From an uncultured Croceitalea sp. (GTDB taxonomy: Bacteria; Bacteroidota; Bacteroidia; Flavobacteriales; Flavobacteriaceae), in NCBI GenBank assembly GCA_947503285.1, contig CANNDD010000014.1, positions 1 to 44,712 on the forward strand: a stretch of DNA of 44,712 nucleotides, written 5' to 3'. This document shows positions 42,768-44,712 of this stretch, piece after piece (positions within the stretch are counted from its first letter, which is position 1; each line of letters begins with the position of its first letter). The notes below the pieces were generated by a model, which was not told the origin of the DNA, did no database searches, and worked only from the letters and a program-made list of their open reading frames with translations. The translations under genes and the position numbers were made by a program.

Positions 42768-43647
42768 AATTGCGTTTACTACGGCCATGGTGCTGCTTAC
42801 GGTGAGCAGGTCATTTTCTCAAGATTTGTTGGAAATTTTGGAGTCTGAAACTTCTAAAGCAACCCAATTCATTCCTGCCACTTTTAAAATGACCCGAATT
42901 ACCATAGGCCATTCAACTGAAGTTAGAAGCAAGGGTATTCTTGAGGTGTTTGTCGCAAATCGTTTCTGGAACCTGCCAGTTGAAAGGTCGCAGAGCTTTA
43001 TCGCCGATAGAATGAGTAGTCGAATAGCCTTGGAATATGGTATTTCCGACAATCTCACCTTCGGTGGCGGGGCTACGACCTTTGATGGCCTTTTTGATGC
43101 TCACCTCAAGTATAGGATACCAACCAAAAATGCAGGTGTACTTCCTTTTCGGGTGACGTTGTTCCAAAATTTCAGTTACGACAGTAGTCCAATCGCAAAC
43201 CAGGCTATCGCCGATGATTTTTCAGATAGATTGGCATTCACATCCCAGGTATTGCTTTCTAAAAAGGTAACGAAAGACTTTTCGTTTCAATTGGCACCAA
43301 CATATGTTCATAAATCATTGGGAACACAGCCAAATGACCCGACCAATTTTTTTGCTTTGGGTGTAGGGGCCCGCTATAAATTAGGAAGCCATTTGAGCTT
43401 AGTTTCCGAATATTATCATACGGTGAATCCCATTGAATCGTTCGAGACCCATGACCCATTTGCCATTGGGGTCAATTGGGAACTTGGGGATGTGCTTTTG
43501 CAATTTATGTTGACAAATGCAGTGAACATGGTAGAAGATACCTTTATTACCCAGACCAGGAATAACTTCAATTTTCGTAATCCCAACCTGAATTTTGGCT
43601 TTAACGCCACTTATGTAATCCACTTTAAGAATAAGCTTAAGAAGTAA
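42757..43647 (+). CDS. DUF5777 family outer-membrane beta-barrel protein (module B)
   Basis: 296 aa from the ATG at 42757, with the signal peptide FTTAMVLLTVSRSFSQ; the frame upstream starts only at TTG. Barrel core: VRSKGILEVFVANRFWNLPV and LEYGISDNLTFGGGATTFDG. Paralogue of the module A barrel. It ends the second set; no HMA-like gene or cytochrome follows. Ligand unknown. Confidence 0.87.
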   Translation: MKIRIAFTTAMVLLTVSRSFSQDLLEILESETSKATQFIPATFKMTRITIGHSTEVRSKGILEVFVANRFWNLPVERSQSFIADRMSSRIALEYGISDNLTFGGGATTFDGLFDAHLKYRIPTKNAGVLPFRVTLFQNFSYDSSPIANQAIADDFSDRLAFTSQVLLSKKVTKDFSFQLAPTYVHKSLGTQPNDPTNFFALGVGARYKLGSHLSLVSEYYHTVNPIESFETHDPFAIGVNWELGDVLLQFMLTNAVNMVEDTFITQTRNNFNFRNPNLNFGFNATYVIHFKNKLKK

Positions 43648-43762
43648 ACAAGATTTTTGGGGAAATACGAAGTAAACCCATAACGGTACACAAGAAGTTG
43701 TGGAACAAAATTTAGGGGGAAACATGTTGGCATACCACCTTCGGCCGCAGTACTTTTACAAA

Positions 43763-44518
43763 ATGTACGAGTGGTACCATTTTATTTTATTGGTTGTTGT
43801 GGGCTTTGTGGTCGGTTTTATAAATACCATTGCAGGTGGGGCTTCTCTAATTTCATTGCCAATACTTATTTTTTTGGGTCTACCACCCGCGGTTGCAAAC
43901 GGTACAAATAGGGTGGCGATTATCGTCCAGACCGCTATGGCTACCGCCGGTTTTAAAAGTAAGGGCATAAACACATATCCTTTTAATGTGTATTTAGGTA
44001 TTTCTGCCCTCTTTGGGGCAATTATCGGTGCTAGAATTGCAGTTGACGTTGATGGGGAGGCTTTTAATAGGATTCTAGCGATAGTCATGATCGCAGTGGT
44101 GCTGATCATCATTTTCAAACCAAAGATTAAAACAACCGATTTAAAGGAAAGACTTACGGGCAAGCACTTATGGATTGGAATCATAGTGTTCTTTTTCTTC
44201 GGAATTTATGGTGGATTCATTAACGCAGGGCTGGGCTTTCTCATGTTACTTTTTCTACATTTCATAAATAAAATGACTTTGGTTCGTGCGAACGCTACGA
44301 AAGTAGTAGTGGTATTTATCTATATGTTATCCGCCCTTGCCGTATTTGCCTTTAATGACAAGGTAGAATGGCTGATAGGCCTCGTCTTGGCTATCGGTAA
44401 TGGAACAGGGGCTTGGGTAGCCAGCCGATTTTCGGTCAAGAAGGGAGATGGATTTATAAAGTCTTTTCTGATCGTTATGGTGATTGCAATGGCAATTAAA
44501 TTATGGTTTTTTACCTAA
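43763..44518 (+). CDS. TSUP (TauE/SafE) family permease
   Basis: 251 aa from the ATG at 43763; a GTG at 43700 and ATG at 43724 would add a polar leader before helix 1 (FILLVVVGFVVGFINTIAGG). Two related halves of about four helices each. Motifs GGASLISLPILIFLGLPPAVANGTNR and YGGFINAGLGFLMLLFLHFI are the two family repeats. TSUP proteins export sulfite, sulfonates or sulfolactate; the substrate here is unknown. Monocistronic, followed by the repeat arrays. Confidence 0.9.
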   Translation: MYEWYHFILLVVVGFVVGFINTIAGGASLISLPILIFLGLPPAVANGTNRVAIIVQTAMATAGFKSKGINTYPFNVYLGISALFGAIIGARIAVDVDGEAFNRILAIVMIAVVLIIIFKPKIKTTDLKERLTGKHLWIGIIVFFFFGIYGGFINAGLGFLMLLFLHFINKMTLVRANATKVVVVFIYMLSALAVFAFNDKVEWLIGLVLAIGNGTGAWVASRFSVKKGDGFIKSFLIVMVIAMAIKLWFFT

Positions 44519-44520
44519 TC

Positions 44521-44575
44521 AGGAGTTAGGAGTTAGGAGTTAGGAGTTAGGAGTTAGGAGTTAGGAGTTAGGAGT
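44521..44575. repeat. Heptanucleotide tandem repeat (AGGAGTT)n
   Basis: Seven full copies plus a partial of the unit AGGAGTT, starting two bases after the permease stop codon. The reverse complement TAACTCC is close in style to the CCACTAA unit at the window start. A 60-bp spacer separates it from the next array. Confidence 0.96.
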
Positions 44576-44635
44576 CAATGGAGCCTAAATAGTTAACAGT
44601 ATAGGGTTATAGTTGGTATCCAAATTATATTTTTG

Positions 44636-44712
44636 CATAAACCATAAACCATAAACCATAAACCATAAACCATAAACCATAAACCATAAACCATAAACCA
44701 TAAACCATAAAC
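44636..44712. repeat. Heptanucleotide tandem repeat (CATAAAC)n
   Basis: Eleven perfect copies of CATAAAC run to the last base of the window. The array's true right end lies outside. Confidence 0.96.

Overview
The window looks like a chromosomal stretch, perhaps a whole contig, from a marine-type member of the Flavobacteriaceae (Bacteroidota). The evidence is a PorP/SprF-type gliding/type IX secretion protein, DUF6090, DUF5777 and DUF6249 family genes, a hybrid propeller sensor kinase, Bacteroidota-type -7 elements (TAnnTTTG) and near absence of Shine-Dalgarno sequences. Both ends of the window lie inside 7-nt tandem repeats, which suggests that assembly stopped there. No transposase, integrase, CRISPR array or known defence system was seen.

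Layout. 1-2.2 kb: a (CCACTAA)n array, a sigma-54-like promoter candidate and dnaK, closed by a bidirectional terminator. 2.3-12.0 kb, minus strand: a GH65 phosphorylase, a NarL-type regulator with Glu at the phospho-acceptor position, a PorP/SprF-SPOR protein with a PD40 partner, rluF, a Bax-inhibitor-1 protein, and an ECF sigma factor with a coupled membrane protein. 12.1-21.8 kb, plus strand: a DUF6249 protein, then five exported serine hydrolases (beta-lactamase/PBP fold) with an AraC regulator among them and a PD40 protein at the end.

22.2-33.2 kb, minus strand: an accessory island. It carries six DUF6090 paralogues (one membrane helix each) and a similarly built 160-aa protein, several with overlapping start and stop codons. 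Also here are two DUF2306-like membrane proteins, an NTF2-like lipoprotein, and three exported enzymes: a sarcosine-oxidase-type flavoprotein lipoprotein, an amidohydrolase and a RidA-like lipoprotein. The island shows repeated local duplication: a 96-bp copy of the oxidase 3' end, shared leader sequences before several starts, and an exact 33-bp GC-rich palindrome inserted in frame in one DUF6090 gene.

33.3-37.0 kb, plus strand: a 1012-aa two-component-propeller histidine kinase and its NarL-type response regulator. 37.0-39.0 kb, minus strand: a small doubtful ORF, tRNA-Ser(TGA), and a membrane-bound Cache-LytTR regulator. 39.2-43.6 kb, plus strand: a monohaem cytochrome c lipoprotein followed by YceI, OB-fold, DUF5777 barrel and CxxC metal-binding-like genes, then a second OB-fold/YceI/DUF5777 set, so the module is duplicated with changed gene order. 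A TSUP-family permease follows, then (AGGAGTT)n and (CATAAAC)n arrays.

The best candidates for undescribed biology are the DUF6090 array with its in-frame palindromic insertion, the duplicated cytochrome/YceI/OB-fold/DUF5777 module, and the exported oxidase-amidohydrolase-RidA set. All functional readings come from motif recognition by eye; no database search was run.
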